A stretch of DNA of 64,000 nucleotides from Stutzerimonas stutzeri (GTDB taxonomy: Bacteria > Pseudomonadota > Gammaproteobacteria > Pseudomonadales > Pseudomonadaceae). A model generated the notes under the pieces. It searched no databases and had not been told where the DNA came from. It was given only the letters and a program-made list of their open reading frames with translations. The position numbers were made by a program, and so were the translations under genes. Numbering within the stretch: position 1 is the stretch's first letter; each line of letters starts with the position of its first letter. Below, one piece after another: positions 9,322-18,289 of the stretch. The DNA lies in NCBI RefSeq assembly GCF_013522825.1, contig NZ_JAAMQZ010000011.1, positions 1 through 64,000 on the forward strand, read 5' to 3'.

Positions 9322-9624
9322 TCAGCCGTTATTGATGCCAACCGGCACGCCTCGGTATTCTACAGTATGAATGACGCCATCGGGGGTGCGAATCTTTATT
9401 TCATATGGCCGTACACGACCATCAGAGCGACCCATAACTCTCTTGCCCTTATAATCCACGCTTAAAACCTTACCATCCTTAAGAAGTTTATTTAGAACCT
9501 GCTTGCCATCAGCCGCCGAATAATCATGTCGCATCTGCGATTCATGGCCACCTTCAGTCGCCATCGCCAAAGAGGCAGCCATAGTTAGAGCGAGAACAGT
9601 GAGCGTTTTTTGCAGGCCTTTCAT
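9322..9624 (-). CDS. small secreted protein of unknown function in copper cluster
   Basis: A 100-residue protein with a clear signal peptide (cleavage after ALTMAASLAMA) and a mature part beginning with a short His/Met-rich segment (EGGHESQMRHDY), then a compact basic domain that may be beta-rich. The family was not recognised; a PepSY-like or copper-responsive periplasmic protein is possible. It is transcribed against its neighbours, has a GGAGGT ribosome-binding site, and has a nearly perfect CopR-like box 71 bp upstream, so copper control is likely. Confidence 0.75.
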   Translation of the reverse strand: MKGLQKTLTVLALTMAASLAMATEGGHESQMRHDYSAADGKQVLNKLLKDGKVLSVDYKGKRVMGRSDGRVRPYEIKIRTPDGVIHTVEYRGVPVGINNG

Positions 9625-9694
9625 GATTAATACCTCCGGGTAGTTGATGCCTATAGCTTAAAGGCATCACCCTTACGGCATGCTGATTCGATTA

Positions 9695-9708
9695 TTACAA
9701 CTTAGTAA
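9695..9708 (-). promoter_or_regulatory. near-perfect CopR box upstream of the small secreted gene
   Basis: TTACAACTTAGTAA matches the TTACA-N4-TGTAA palindrome at nine of ten arm positions and sits 71 bp from the start of the minus-strand gene at 9624. Confidence 0.55.
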
Positions 9709-9783
9709 GTTAACTAATTATTTATATAGGGCCATATGCTGGCGGCATGCACGGATACCCGAGAGCGAAAACCCGCCACAGGC

Positions 9784-9797
9784 TTACAGAAATGTAA
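9784..9797 (+). promoter_or_regulatory. CopR box upstream of the copper ATPase
   Basis: A perfect TTACAGAAATGTAA palindrome 86 bp before the ATPase start. With the box at 9695-9708 it makes a second divergent copper-controlled promoter pair. Confidence 0.72.
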
Positions 9798-9882
9798 TGC
9801 TTGGGTCAGGCCAATGTCAGCCGTTCGCGGGTACTCTATATAAAATATCTCCGAGTGCGCGCAGGGTTTAACAGGAGCGGTA

Positions 9883-12204
9883 ATGTCTCAGGCCAATCAG
9901 CCACACCCCACACTTCAGACCCCATCGGATCGTGACCCTGTTTGTGGCATGACGGTCAAACCCGACAGCCCGCATCAGACCAGCCACGCCGGCCAACAAC
10001 TGCTTTTCTGCAGCCAGCGCTGTCTGGAAAAATTCACTGCCGAGCCCAGCAGATATCTGGATGCCGGGCATGCTCATGGCGAGACGCCGACCGTCGATCA
10101 CGGCGCCGAATACACCTGCCCGATGCACCCCGAAATACTGCAGATCGGCCCAGGCACGTGCCCCAAATGCGGCATGGCCCTAGAGCCGGTCATGCCCGAA
10201 CTGGAAGAAGAGGACAACCCGGAGCTCAGGGACTTTTCTCGACGCTTCTGGTGGACGTTGCCGTTCACCGTGATTGTCACCGTGCTGGCCATGGGCGGGC
10301 ATGCCCTCAGTCCGTTCCACGGCGCCACGCAGAACTGGGTCGAACTGGCGCTAGCCACCCCGGTGGCGCTCTGGGCTGGCTGGCCCTTCTACGTGCGCTG
10401 CGTGCAATCGTTCATCAACCGTAGCCCGAACATGTGGACGCTGATCGGCCTCGGAACCTCCGCCGCCTACCTGTACAGCCTGATCGCCACCCTGGCGCCC
10501 GGCGTATTCCCCGACCACTTCATGCAGGGTGAACGCATCGGCGTGTACTTCGAGGCGGCAGCGGTGATCATCTCGCTGACCCTGCTCGGCCAGATCCTCG
10601 AACTCAAGGCGCGCTCGCAGACCTCGGCGGCGATCAGGTCGCTGCTCGGCCTGGCGCCCAAGACCGCGCGACGGATCAATGCCGATGGCAGCGAAGAGGA
10701 CATTCCCCTCACCCATGTGCACAGCGGCGACAAGCTTCGGGTGCGCCCAGGCGAAAAAGTGCCGGTTGATGGCTTGGTGGTGGAAGGCGAAAGCGCGGTG
10801 GACGAGTCGATGTTGACCGGCGAGCCGGTGCCGATCATGAAACGCGCCGGTGACAGCCTGATCGGCGCGACCCTCAACAGCCACGGCAGCCTGGTGATGC
10901 AGGCACAAAAAGTCGGCAGCTCGACCATGCTTGCGCAGATCGTCCAGATGGTGGCCCAGGCGCAGCGCTCCAAGGCGCCAATGCAGCGGCTGGCCGACGT
11001 CATTGCCGGGCGTTTCGTGCTGGCGGTCATCGCCATTGCTATCCTGACCTTCGTGGTATGGGGCCTGTGGGGTCCGGAGCCGAGCTGGGTGTTCGGTCTG
11101 ATCAACGCAGTCGCGGTACTGATCATTGCCTGCCCCTGCGCCCTGGGCCTGGCCACGCCGATGTCGGTGATGGTCGCCACCGGCAAAGCGGCCGGCAGCG
11201 GCGTGCTGTTCCGCGATGCTGCCGCGATAGAAAACCTGCGCAAGATCGACACTCTGATCGTCGATAAGACCGGCACCCTCACCGAAGGCCGCCCTGCTTT
11301 CCACAGCGTCGAGGCGGCGCCCGGCTTCACGCGGGACGAGGTGCTGCGACTGGCCGCCAGCCTGGATCAGGGCAGCGAACATCCCCTGGCACACGCCATC
11401 GTCGATCATGCCCGTGCCCAGGGCCTTGCGCTGAGCACGCCTGAAACCTTCGAATCGGCCTCCGGCATCGGCGTGCGTGGCAAGGTTGACGGCCGCGACT
11501 TGCAGTTGGGCAACACCGCGCTGATGAATGATGCCGGCGTGGATGCCAGCCCGCTCAAGGGGCATGCCGAACAGCTGCGCGGCGAAGGCGTGAGCATCAT
11601 GTTCCTGGCCGTGGACAACGTACTGGCCGGTCTGCTGGCGGTTTCCGACCCGATCAAACCGACCTCAAAACTGGCGATCCAGCGCCTGCAGGCAGACGGC
11701 ATACGGGTGATCATGGCCACCGGCGATGGCCTGACGACTGCCCGTGCCGTAGCCCGCGAACTGGGTATCGAGGAGGTGCACGGCGAGGTCAAGCCGCAGG
11801 ACAAGGAACGCCTGACCGCCTCGCTGCAACAGCAAGGGCACCGCGTGGCCATGGCCGGCGACGGCATCAACGACGCCCCGGCCCTGGCGCGCGCCGATAT
11901 CGGCATTGCCATGGGCACCGGCACCGATGTGGCGATGAACAGCGCCCAGGTCACGCTGGTCAAGGGCGACCTGCTCGGCATCCTGCGCGCGCGCAGCCTG
12001 TCGGTGGCCACCGTGCGCAACATGCACCAGAACCTGACCTTCGCCTTTCTTTACAACGCTCTGGGCATTCCTTTGGCAGCCGGCCTGCTCTACCCGCTGA
12101 CCGGCCTCCTGCTGTCACCAATAATCGCAGCGCTGGCGATGAGCATGAGCTCCGCTTCGGTGGTGTTCAACGCCTTGAGACTGCGCAAGGTATCAATCGA
12201 CTGA
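9883..12204 (+). CDS. copper-exporting P1B-type ATPase with YHS and heavy-metal-binding N-terminal domains
   Basis: A 773-residue inner-membrane Cu(I)-exporting ATPase. Instead of a CxxC domain, the N-terminus carries a YHS-type cysteine motif ([20 protein letters not shown]) and a Cys/Met metal-binding motif ([21 protein letters not shown]). The transport helices contain the P1B-1 signature CPC (C417 and C419 in [12 protein letters not shown]). The phosphorylated Asp is D461 in DKTGTLTEG, with the TGE loop in LTGEPVP and the hinge [11 protein letters not shown]. It is followed by copZ, the likely Cu(I) donor, and preceded by a CopR box. Commonly named CopA, or CopF in some genera; no symbol is given to avoid confusion with the oxidase. 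Confidence 0.96.
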   Translation: MSQANQPHPTLQTPSDRDPVCGMTVKPDSPHQTSHAGQQLLFCSQRCLEKFTAEPSRYLDAGHAHGETPTVDHGAEYTCPMHPEILQIGPGTCPKCGMALEPVMPELEEEDNPELRDFSRRFWWTLPFTVIVTVLAMGGHALSPFHGATQNWVELALATPVALWAGWPFYVRCVQSFINRSPNMWTLIGLGTSAAYLYSLIATLAPGVFPDHFMQGERIGVYFEAAAVIISLTLLGQILELKARSQTSAAIRSLLGLAPKTARRINADGSEEDIPLTHVHSGDKLRVRPGEKVPVDGLVVEGESAVDESMLTGEPVPIMKRAGDSLIGATLNSHGSLVMQAQKVGSSTMLAQIVQMVAQAQRSKAPMQRLADVIAGRFVLAVIAIAILTFVVWGLWGPEPSWVFGLINAVAVLIIACPCALGLATPMSVMVATGKAAGSGVLFRDAAAIENLRKIDTLIVDKTGTLTEGRPAFHSVEAAPGFTRDEVLRLAASLDQGSEHPLAHAIVDHARAQGLALSTPETFESASGIGVRGKVDGRDLQLGNTALMNDAGVDASPLKGHAEQLRGEGVSIMFLAVDNVLAGLLAVSDPIKPTSKLAIQRLQADGIRVIMATGDGLTTARAVARELGIEEVHGEVKPQDKERLTASLQQQGHRVAMAGDGINDAPALARADIGIAMGTGTDVAMNSAQVTLVKGDLLGILRARSLSVATVRNMHQNLTFAFLYNALGIPLAAGLLYPLTGLLLSPIIAALAMSMSSASVVFNALRLRKVSID

Positions 12205-12278
12205 AACTCTTGACCTTGCCACCTTGGCAAGGTTGAGAATTGCCTCAACCCCAGCAGCAACCTCGCAAGGAGATTGTC

Positions 12279-12551
12279 ATGAGCACCGTTGAATTGAGTG
12301 TCAAAGGCATGAGCTGCGGCTCATGCGTCCTGCATGTCACCGAGGCGCTCAACGCAGTTGAAGGCGTCACCGAGGTCGACGTCGATCTGCAAGCGGCCAG
12401 TGTGCGGGTCAGCGCTGAGTGCGACAGCGATGTGCTTGTCGCCGCCCTGGGTGATGCTGGATACCCCGCCCAACTGAGCAGTCCGGCGGCCTCATCGAGC
12501 CCCGCCAGGAAAACCGGATGCGGTGGCAGCGGTGGCTGCTGTTGCAAGTGA
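12279..12551 (+). CDS. copZ: copper chaperone CopZ with Cys-rich tail
   Basis: A 90-residue HMA-domain chaperone. The metal site is GMSCGSC near residues 9-15, in the usual beta-alpha-beta fold of about 66 residues. It then has an unusual extension ending in a Cys-rich tail (KTGCGGSGGCCCK) that may add metal-binding capacity. The start is the ATG preceded by AAGGAG. It is 74 bp downstream of the ATPase and probably co-transcribed; it would hand Cu(I) to that pump. Confidence 0.9.
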   Translation: MSTVELSVKGMSCGSCVLHVTEALNAVEGVTEVDVDLQAASVRVSAECDSDVLVAALGDAGYPAQLSSPAASSSPARKTGCGGSGGCCCK

Positions 12552-12576
12552 GCAAACCATTGGAAACAGGTTTTTT

Positions 12577-13035
12577 ATGTCCAGAACACTGACTACCGCG
12601 GCGCTCGCCGCCCTGCTGCTAAGTGGCGCCGCCCAGGCCGCGCAACCCCTGATCATTGATGTGCACCGCGACGCCAACTGTGGGTGCTGCAAGGACTGGA
12701 TTACCTACCTGGAGAACAACGGCTTCGAAGTCCGCGATCACGTCGAACGCAACATGAACACGGTCAAGCAAGACCTCGGCGTGAAACCGCGTCTGGCTTC
12801 CTGCCATACAGGCGTGATCGATGGAAAGTTCGTTGAAGGCCACGTGCCCGTTGCGCAGATTTTGGAGCTTCGCAAGCGCCCTGACCTGCTGGGCATCGCC
12901 GTGCCAGGCATGCCGGCTGGCTCACCAGGCATGGAGTATGGCGACGTCAAACATCCCTACCAGGTGATCGGGATAACTCGCACTGGCCGAGAAAAGGTCA
13001 TTGCCAATTATCCGCTGGAACAAGCCCCGAATTAA
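12577..13035 (+). CDS. DUF411 periplasmic metal-associated protein
   Basis: A 152-residue secreted protein of the DUF411 family, found widely in copper clusters. It has a signal peptide (cleavage after SGAAQA), the family motif DANCGCCKDW with closely spaced cysteines, and a second conserved block (LASCHTGVIDGKFVEGHVP). The predicted thioredoxin-like motif suggests redox or copper-transfer work in the periplasm, though no defined reaction is known to me. The start ATG follows copZ by 25 bp. Confidence 0.9.
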   Translation: MSRTLTTAALAALLLSGAAQAAQPLIIDVHRDANCGCCKDWITYLENNGFEVRDHVERNMNTVKQDLGVKPRLASCHTGVIDGKFVEGHVPVAQILELRKRPDLLGIAVPGMPAGSPGMEYGDVKHPYQVIGITRTGREKVIANYPLEQAPN

Positions 13036-13179
13036 TAGCAGCTCGCCGGGCGGGCTGGTACTGGCTGGCATCCTGCGATGCACTGAATCGCAGCGGAGAC
13101 CATCCCCAGCCCGCACTTCAAAAAGCCCGGCTCCGTTAACAAGCTGAAATTCACCTCCTTTTCGTTATTAGCCCGCGAG

Positions 13180-14952
13180 ATGGTCATGTCCCGCCTCCTG
13201 CTGTGTCTGCTGCTGCTACTGCTTACCTTGCCAGCCAACGCCGAGATATTTGATTCTTCGCGTCCTCAGTCGGCTCTGTTCGGCACTCCGCTGAATAACA
13301 GCCAGGATTTCCTTCCGGTAGACAGGGCCTTCCGCCTCGACCTGTTGGAAGCCGGTAAGGACAGCGTCCGCCTGCGCTTCATAAATGCCGAGGGTTATTA
13401 CCTCTATAAACATCGCTTCGCATTCACCAGCGACCACCCGCAAGTGTCAATCGGCACCCCGCAATGGCCCGCGGCCGAACCGAAAACCGATGAATTTTTT
13501 GGCGATGTCGAGGTGTTCTACGGCGTTACCGACTTGCTGCTACCCGTTAATAACCCTCAGAACACACCGTTCACCTTACAGGTGAGCTATCAGGGCTGCG
13601 CTGATCTGGGGCTGTGCTATCCGCCAGAGATTCGCAGCTTCGAGGTAGGTGATCCCCCCCTCATTGCAGCCCTGCAACAAGGGGTCGCCATTGACTGGCG
13701 TAGTCTGGCGCTGTTCTTCCTGGCGGGCTTGGGCCTGACTTTCACACCCTGCGTGCTACCGATGCTGCCAATTCTGTCTGGCGTGGTATTACGCGGACAA
13801 CTCGGCGGAACGCGTGGATTACGCCTATCGCTTGCCTACGTACTCCCCATGGCTGCCAGCTTCGCCCTGCTTGGTGCGCTAATGGGCATGTTCGGCGCTG
13901 GCCTCAACCTACAAGCGCGCCTGCAGTCACCGTGGCTGTTGGTGCCCTTTGCGATGTTCTTCACTGTTTTCGCTCTGGCCATGTTCGGCGTATTCGAGTT
14001 GCGCATGCCGCGCTTTATCACCGAACGACTAGATCTCCTAGCCGGCCAGGCCCGCGGGGGTTCAATGTTGGGCGCCGCCACGCTCGGCGTACTGTCGAGC
14101 CTGCTGGTTTCGCCCTGTGTGACTGCCCCTCTGGTCGGCGCACTGCTCTACATAAGCACCACCGGCGACGCACTGGGTGGCGGCCTTAAGCTGTTTGCCC
14201 TCGGGTTGGGCATGGGCGCGCCGTTGGTATTGTTCGCCATCGGCGGCGGAGCATTGCTACCCAAGTCTGGCACCTGGATGGTCGGTGTGCGCAAAGCTTT
14301 CGGCGTGATGCTGCTGGCTGTCTCTGTATGGCTGCTAGAACGCGTGCTACCCGCTCCAGTGACTTTGGCCTTGTGGGGCCTTTTGGCAGTTGGCAGCGCG
14401 ATTTGGCTCGGTGCATTGGAGTTCACCCTCAAGTCCGGCCGGCAAAGGCTCGCCCAACTACTCGGTGTGGCACTACTGGTCTACGGTGTCAGCGCCTGGC
14501 TCGGCGCTTTGCAAGGTCAATCCGATCCGCTGCGACCGCTGGGTCAGCTGGACGCCAATGCAGTACTTCCGACCGGCGCTAACGCCGGCTGGCAGACCGT
14601 GGATACACCAGCTGCTCTGGATGCCGCTCTGCTGTCAGCAAAAAATGCCGACCAACCACTGCTATTGGATTGGTACGCCGACTGGTGCATCAGTTGCAAA
14701 GTAATTGAACGAGAAGTGCTGGCAGCACCCGCCGTGCGTGAGCAACTGACCGGTTACCGACTGGTGCGCTTCGACATAACGCGTAGCGATGCCGAGCAAC
14801 GCGCCCTGCTCGACCGCTACCAGCTGTTCGGCCCACCGGCACTGCAGTTATTCGCTCCCAATGGCGAAGAATGGCAAGATCTCCGCACTGTTGGCGAAAC
14901 CGACGCTGAGAGTTTCGTCAAACGCCTGCGCCAAGCCAACGGCCGAATCTAG
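13180..14952 (+). CDS. dsbD: thiol:disulfide interchange protein DsbD
   Basis: A 590-residue DsbD carrying electrons from cytosolic thioredoxin to periplasmic thiols. All three modules are present: a signal peptide and N-terminal domain with its cysteine pair (GCADLGLCYPPE), eight or so membrane helices with redox cysteines in FTPCVLPMLP and SPCVTAPLVGA, and a C-terminal thioredoxin domain with WCISCK. An ATG two codons downstream (MSRLLL) is an equally possible start. Next to CopA and the DUF411 protein, it probably keeps periplasmic copper-binding thiols reduced. The housekeeping copy would be elsewhere; this one is cargo. Confidence 0.93.
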   Translation: MVMSRLLLCLLLLLLTLPANAEIFDSSRPQSALFGTPLNNSQDFLPVDRAFRLDLLEAGKDSVRLRFINAEGYYLYKHRFAFTSDHPQVSIGTPQWPAAEPKTDEFFGDVEVFYGVTDLLLPVNNPQNTPFTLQVSYQGCADLGLCYPPEIRSFEVGDPPLIAALQQGVAIDWRSLALFFLAGLGLTFTPCVLPMLPILSGVVLRGQLGGTRGLRLSLAYVLPMAASFALLGALMGMFGAGLNLQARLQSPWLLVPFAMFFTVFALAMFGVFELRMPRFITERLDLLAGQARGGSMLGAATLGVLSSLLVSPCVTAPLVGALLYISTTGDALGGGLKLFALGLGMGAPLVLFAIGGGALLPKSGTWMVGVRKAFGVMLLAVSVWLLERVLPAPVTLALWGLLAVGSAIWLGALEFTLKSGRQRLAQLLGVALLVYGVSAWLGALQGQSDPLRPLGQLDANAVLPTGANAGWQTVDTPAALDAALLSAKNADQPLLLDWYADWCISCKVIEREVLAAPAVREQLTGYRLVRFDITRSDAEQRALLDRYQLFGPPALQLFAPNGEEWQDLRTVGETDAESFVKRLRQANGRI

Positions 14953-14956
14953 ATTA

Positions 14957-14978
14957 GCCCCTTCACTTCTGGAGGGGC
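14957..14978 (+). terminator. weak hairpin after dsbD
   Basis: A short GCCCCT/AGGGGC stem with a 10-nt loop lies a few bases after the dsbD stop. There is no T-run, so termination is uncertain. It sits between the converging dsbD and integrase genes. Confidence 0.35.
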
Positions 14979-15107
14979 GTGTTCTACCCCTGGCTAGCCA
15001 GCAAGCTAACGGAAATGCAATCGCCGCTACAGCCTACTGTCATCAGAGCAGCCGGCGGTGCCGGCCCAACATTCCTTTCAGGCCAAGCACACCGCAACAA
15101 CTGAAAT

Positions 15108-16511
15108 TTAAGCTCTAGCCACCATCGACAGGCGCTCAATAGGCCCACCAACTGACGAGACCAGAACTAGCGACTTACCATCATCAACAGGCTCGACGGA
15201 CATTTCCGCACCTTGGTCCAGCAGCCGCATACCATCGAAGCGGATAGTAAGGTACGTACTGGCCGCTTCTACCTTGTTCTGCTCTAACAAATCGAGCCGA
15301 TCGGCCCAGTCTTGCATCATTTTCCGGCGGGGCTCCACATACAACGCGTGGTTGTAAGTGGCGCTGACCTTGTTGGGGTCCGTGTGCGAGAGCTGGGCAT
15401 CCACCCAGTTCTTGGGGTAACCAAACTCGTTGAGCGCCGTGGAGAGAGTGGCACGGATGCCGTGACCTGTAAGCAAATCCTTATAGCCCATGCGCGTGAT
15501 CGCACCGTTCAGTGTGTTCTCGCTAATGCGCATTCTCAGCTCGCTTCGATGCGCAAATAGATAGCGCTGGGCTGGCTTGAGCTGCTCCAGCAGATAGCGA
15601 ACGATCTCGATGGCTTGGACCGATAACGGCACGACATAGGGCGGAATATCCTGCGGCCTCTGTCCACGCTTGCGCATACCATCCTGCAGCTGCTTGACCA
15701 CCTCAGGGGGAATGATCCACAAGCCGCGCTCAAGATCGAACTGATCCGGAGTCGCCAGGCGGAGCTCCCCAGTACGCACACCCGTCAGCAACAGCAAACG
15801 AATACCGAGTTGCGTAGTGATCCTGCCCCTATAACGGCGCAGCTTGTTCAGCAGATTGGGCAGCTCAGGTAGCCGCAGGAAGGGATTGTGGGCCACAGGC
15901 GGTTTGGGGACGGCCACGACGTCCAGGTCCGATGCCGGGTTTCCATCCAACCCTTCGACTTTCACCATGGCAAAGCGGAACAACTGCCTGAACCAGGTAC
16001 GCACCTTCTCCGCAGTCGTGAATGCCCTACGCTGCTCGATGAAAGCAAGCACGGCCAGCAGGTCGGGACGACGGACGTCATAGACGGAGACGCTGCCCAA
16101 GGCAGGAAGCACGTCTTTATCAAAGATACGCTGTATCTGCGAGAGGGTACTCTGCCTGCCCTCCTTTAGTTCCAGCTTGCGGTGGGCAAGCCACTGCAGA
16201 TACACAACCTTGAAGCTGTTCTCCGTCGCGAAACGGACAGCTCGAAGTTTTTGCTTACGATCAATCTTGGGATTGACGCCTTTCGCTACTAGGGCGCGGG
16301 CCTCATCGCGTAACGCACGCGCTTCCCGAAGGCTAACCTTCGGATAGGTGCCCAGCGACATTCGTTTCTGTTTGGTAGCCCAGTAATATCTGAAGTGCCA
16401 AGACTTACCGCCAGCGGCAGATACCGCCAGAGAAAGGCCGTCGAAGTCTGTGAGGGTATAGTCTTTACCAGTCGTCCGAGCCTGCCGGACAGTGACGTCT
16501 GTGAGCGCCAT
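15108..16511 (-). CDS. int: P4-type tyrosine integrase
   Basis: A 467-residue tyrosine recombinase of the P4/DUF4102 type. The N-terminal DUF4102 domain reads LTDVTVRQARTTGKDYTL; the core-binding domain follows; the catalytic domain shows Arg in LTGVRTGELR, His-x-x-Arg in GHGIRATLS, and the nucleophile Tyr in SATYNHALY just before RRKMMQDWADRLD. About 50 residues extend beyond the usual end. The ATG of MALTD has an AGGAGC ribosome-binding site. The gene faces away from the att core 225 bp upstream, the same layout as intB13 of ICEclc, although IntB13 itself is longer (about 650 residues). It may belong to the adjoining ICE or to a separate island in tandem. Confidence 0.93.
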   Translation of the reverse strand: MALTDVTVRQARTTGKDYTLTDFDGLSLAVSAAGGKSWHFRYYWATKQKRMSLGTYPKVSLREARALRDEARALVAKGVNPKIDRKQKLRAVRFATENSFKVVYLQWLAHRKLELKEGRQSTLSQIQRIFDKDVLPALGSVSVYDVRRPDLLAVLAFIEQRRAFTTAEKVRTWFRQLFRFAMVKVEGLDGNPASDLDVVAVPKPPVAHNPFLRLPELPNLLNKLRRYRGRITTQLGIRLLLLTGVRTGELRLATPDQFDLERGLWIIPPEVVKQLQDGMRKRGQRPQDIPPYVVPLSVQAIEIVRYLLEQLKPAQRYLFAHRSELRMRISENTLNGAITRMGYKDLLTGHGIRATLSTALNEFGYPKNWVDAQLSHTDPNKVSATYNHALYVEPRRKMMQDWADRLDLLEQNKVEAASTYLTIRFDGMRLLDQGAEMSVEPVDDGKSLVLVSSVGGPIERLSMVARA

Positions 16512-16671
16512 GGTATAGCTCCTGAACATAGGTCAGGGCTAGATGCTTGTCTCGCAGACCACGCTCCTCCAGCAACAATCCGGAAACCACGCACCCCGTA
16601 AGATGGACTTAAAACTGGACTCAAACGTCCTGGCTGGGGGTGGTTTACAGTGGATTTCACTGGAACGAAAA

Positions 16672-16689
16672 AAGGGCCTTACGGCCCTT
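16672..16689. terminator. terminator-like hairpin next to att core
   Basis: A perfect 7-bp stem AAGGGCC/GGCCCTT with TTAC loop. Read leftwards it is followed by a T-rich run (from GAAAAAA on the plus strand). It stands between the integrase promoter region and the att core. Confidence 0.5.
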
Positions 16690-16735
16690 ACTTCAATGAC
16701 TTATAGGCTTCAGTGGACGTCTATAGATCATAATT

Positions 16736-16754
16736 TGGAGCGGGAAACGGGACT
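16736..16754. other. attachment-site core: 3' end of tRNA-Gly
   Basis: TGGAGCGGGAAACGGGACT is the reverse complement of the last 19 bases of a bacterial tRNA-Gly (acceptor stem and part of the T arm). The neighbouring bases (AGCACTGAC) leave the tRNA sequence, so no complete tRNA is present. ICEclc-family elements use an 18-bp core of this same tRNA end; from memory theirs differs at one base. An integrase gene lies on one side and the alpA/parA end of an ICE on the other. Confidence 0.8.
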
Positions 16755-17418
16755 AGCACTGACGCGCTAAGCGTATGTTTTCCAACTCTTTTCTTCGCTG
16801 AGGGTCTCAACGAAGGCCTCAATTTTAGCCTCGTTTTCGGGCGTCGTCAACGAAGACCGTCCACCAATTTCCACTCGCCGCCAACACCATCCGCTCACCT
16901 GCGTGCTACCCCGTGCCGAGGCAGTCCGCTGCATCGCGTACGTGTGCGCGAACTGAGTGCGCATCTCTCAGCCTTGCACAGCTGATCATGCGCAAGGCGG
17001 AGCGAGGCAGTCAGTTGCTATGTCGATCTATCAGGATGCCGTGGAAGTCTCACCGGCATCGCCTCCCCCCTGGCCAGCACCAATCAAACCGCATAGACGC
17101 AGCGCCGAGGCAAGTCGGTTAGACCCCTTATAGAACACGCGATACGAAATGAGTCTTGATGAAAAAATCAAGGCCGACGACGCTGACAAGCGTGTACAAG
17201 CGCAACCAGGTGCGGTCACTAATCGCTCGATGGTCGAAGCATCGCGATTTTCACATATCGAGCGGGCAATGGCCACTGGCCTTGAGCATGTGGACCCAAC
17301 ATGCTTCGGCATACCCCGCCAACGTGCGCCCAAGAAGCCAAACAACAAATGCCGTGACCATACGTCGATCGGCAGCAGAGGAGTCGGCGATGTAGCGCTC
17401 CCGCAAGGAGATGGAGAC
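16755..17418. other. ICE end region between att core and first ICE gene
   Basis: No complete gene is supported in about 660 bases. A minus-strand frame at 16767-16850 could encode the tail of a protein (ending EAFVETLSEEKSWKTYA), perhaps a gene remnant. In ICEclc the equivalent end carries the outward promoter Pcirc that drives the integrase after circularisation; a promoter with that role may lie here, but no -35/-10 pair was convincing. Confidence 0.5.
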
Positions 17419-18171
17419 ATGCATGAAGAGCTGCCAGCTTCAAAGGTGTTCTATCGTCCGATTGAGGCCGCCATACGCTGGGCAGGATTATGGCGTTACT
17501 CGCAAGAAATCCTGTCCTCCATCTCGTCGCCTAGAAATCTGCCGAGAACGCTCAATTGCCCCCGATGGGATGAACTGCGACTCTGCACGGAACGCATCTA
17601 CGATGCCATCGTCAACGGTGAGCTTCCCTATGGTCGAAACGGCATCACGTTGAACGATGAATCCCTGCTTGATTCCCATGAGTTGACCGTGCGCCACCTC
17701 GATCTCAAACACTGGATGCAAACCCACTACCCAGGGCATCGACCTGCTTTTCTTTTCAGTCGCATCGAGCGCATCGCGCACCCCGTCATCACGCTGGAAG
17801 CCGGACAGGCCATGTTGGTGGAACGCCAAGCCATGAAGGCGGAGCTTGAGCTTTGTCGTCGCGAACTGCGGAACCTCAAGGAGCGTCACGAAGAACTGCT
17901 CAAGCAATCTGGGGCAATCCCAGCCTGCGGCCAGTGTTCTCTCAGTGATCGTGCGGAGGCCACCTACCTGCACATCATTGGCAGCATGTTGGAGCTGATG
18001 CTGAGCAGATCTCCTTCGGGCAAGCCGCACTCTTGCTTCAGCACCCAGGAGGCCATCGTCAGCGCGTTGATCGCTCATCGTGGCGGCACCATGGGCATCA
18101 CCGAGCGCACGCTGAACGGCAAGTTCGCCAGCGCACGGAGGAAGCTGGGCAGCGCTAGCGTAGTTGCTTGA
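17419..18171 (+). CDS. coiled-coil protein of unknown function at the ICE end
   Basis: A 250-residue protein with no recognised catalytic domain. The start MHEELPASKVFYRP follows a good AAGGAG ribosome-binding site; the frame is open further upstream (to 17149), but that part reads as low-complexity, non-protein-like sequence. A coiled coil runs through LVERQAMKAELELCRRELRNL and on to about residue 170, and a Cys pair occurs in IPACGQCSLSD. It is the first gene after the att core and just precedes alpA. DNA-binding or partition-related work is a guess from position only. Confidence 0.7.
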   Translation: MHEELPASKVFYRPIEAAIRWAGLWRYSQEILSSISSPRNLPRTLNCPRWDELRLCTERIYDAIVNGELPYGRNGITLNDESLLDSHELTVRHLDLKHWMQTHYPGHRPAFLFSRIERIAHPVITLEAGQAMLVERQAMKAELELCRRELRNLKERHEELLKQSGAIPACGQCSLSDRAEATYLHIIGSMLELMLSRSPSGKPHSCFSTQEAIVSALIAHRGGTMGITERTLNGKFASARRKLGSASVVA

Positions 18172-18202
18172 GGTTTTCCAGCTTGTATCTGCAGCCCCGG
18201 AA

Positions 18203-18245
18203 ATTGCATTTGCAATGTCTTTCCGCATCCATGTCTATTGAATAG
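18203..18245. promoter_or_regulatory. two inverted repeats upstream of alpA
   Basis: A perfect ATTGCA-TT-TGCAAT palindrome (18203-18216) and a CTATT-G-AATAG palindrome (18235-18245) lie 45-90 bp before the alpA start, in the 118-bp gap after the coiled-coil gene. They are candidate operators for the alpA-parA-shi-parB operon, the promoter that commits ICEclc-type elements to maintenance and transfer. Confidence 0.5.
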
Positions 18246-18289
18246 AGGTCACCCCAACAAACGCCACTGAGCGTTAAGGAGTGACCACT

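Noticed and set aside
10351..11565. 404-codon minus-strand open frame inside the copper ATPase
   Set aside because: It is antisense to a well-supported ATPase with all motifs, has no recognisable domain, and is typical of GC-rich mirror frames.
16736..16754. A complete tRNA-Gly gene
   Set aside because: Only the 3' end matches; the sequence beyond base 16754 does not continue into a T-loop, anticodon or D arm.
17149..17418. Longer N-terminus for the coiled-coil protein
   Set aside because: The extra 90 residues are not protein-like, and a strong AAGGAG site supports the start at 17419.
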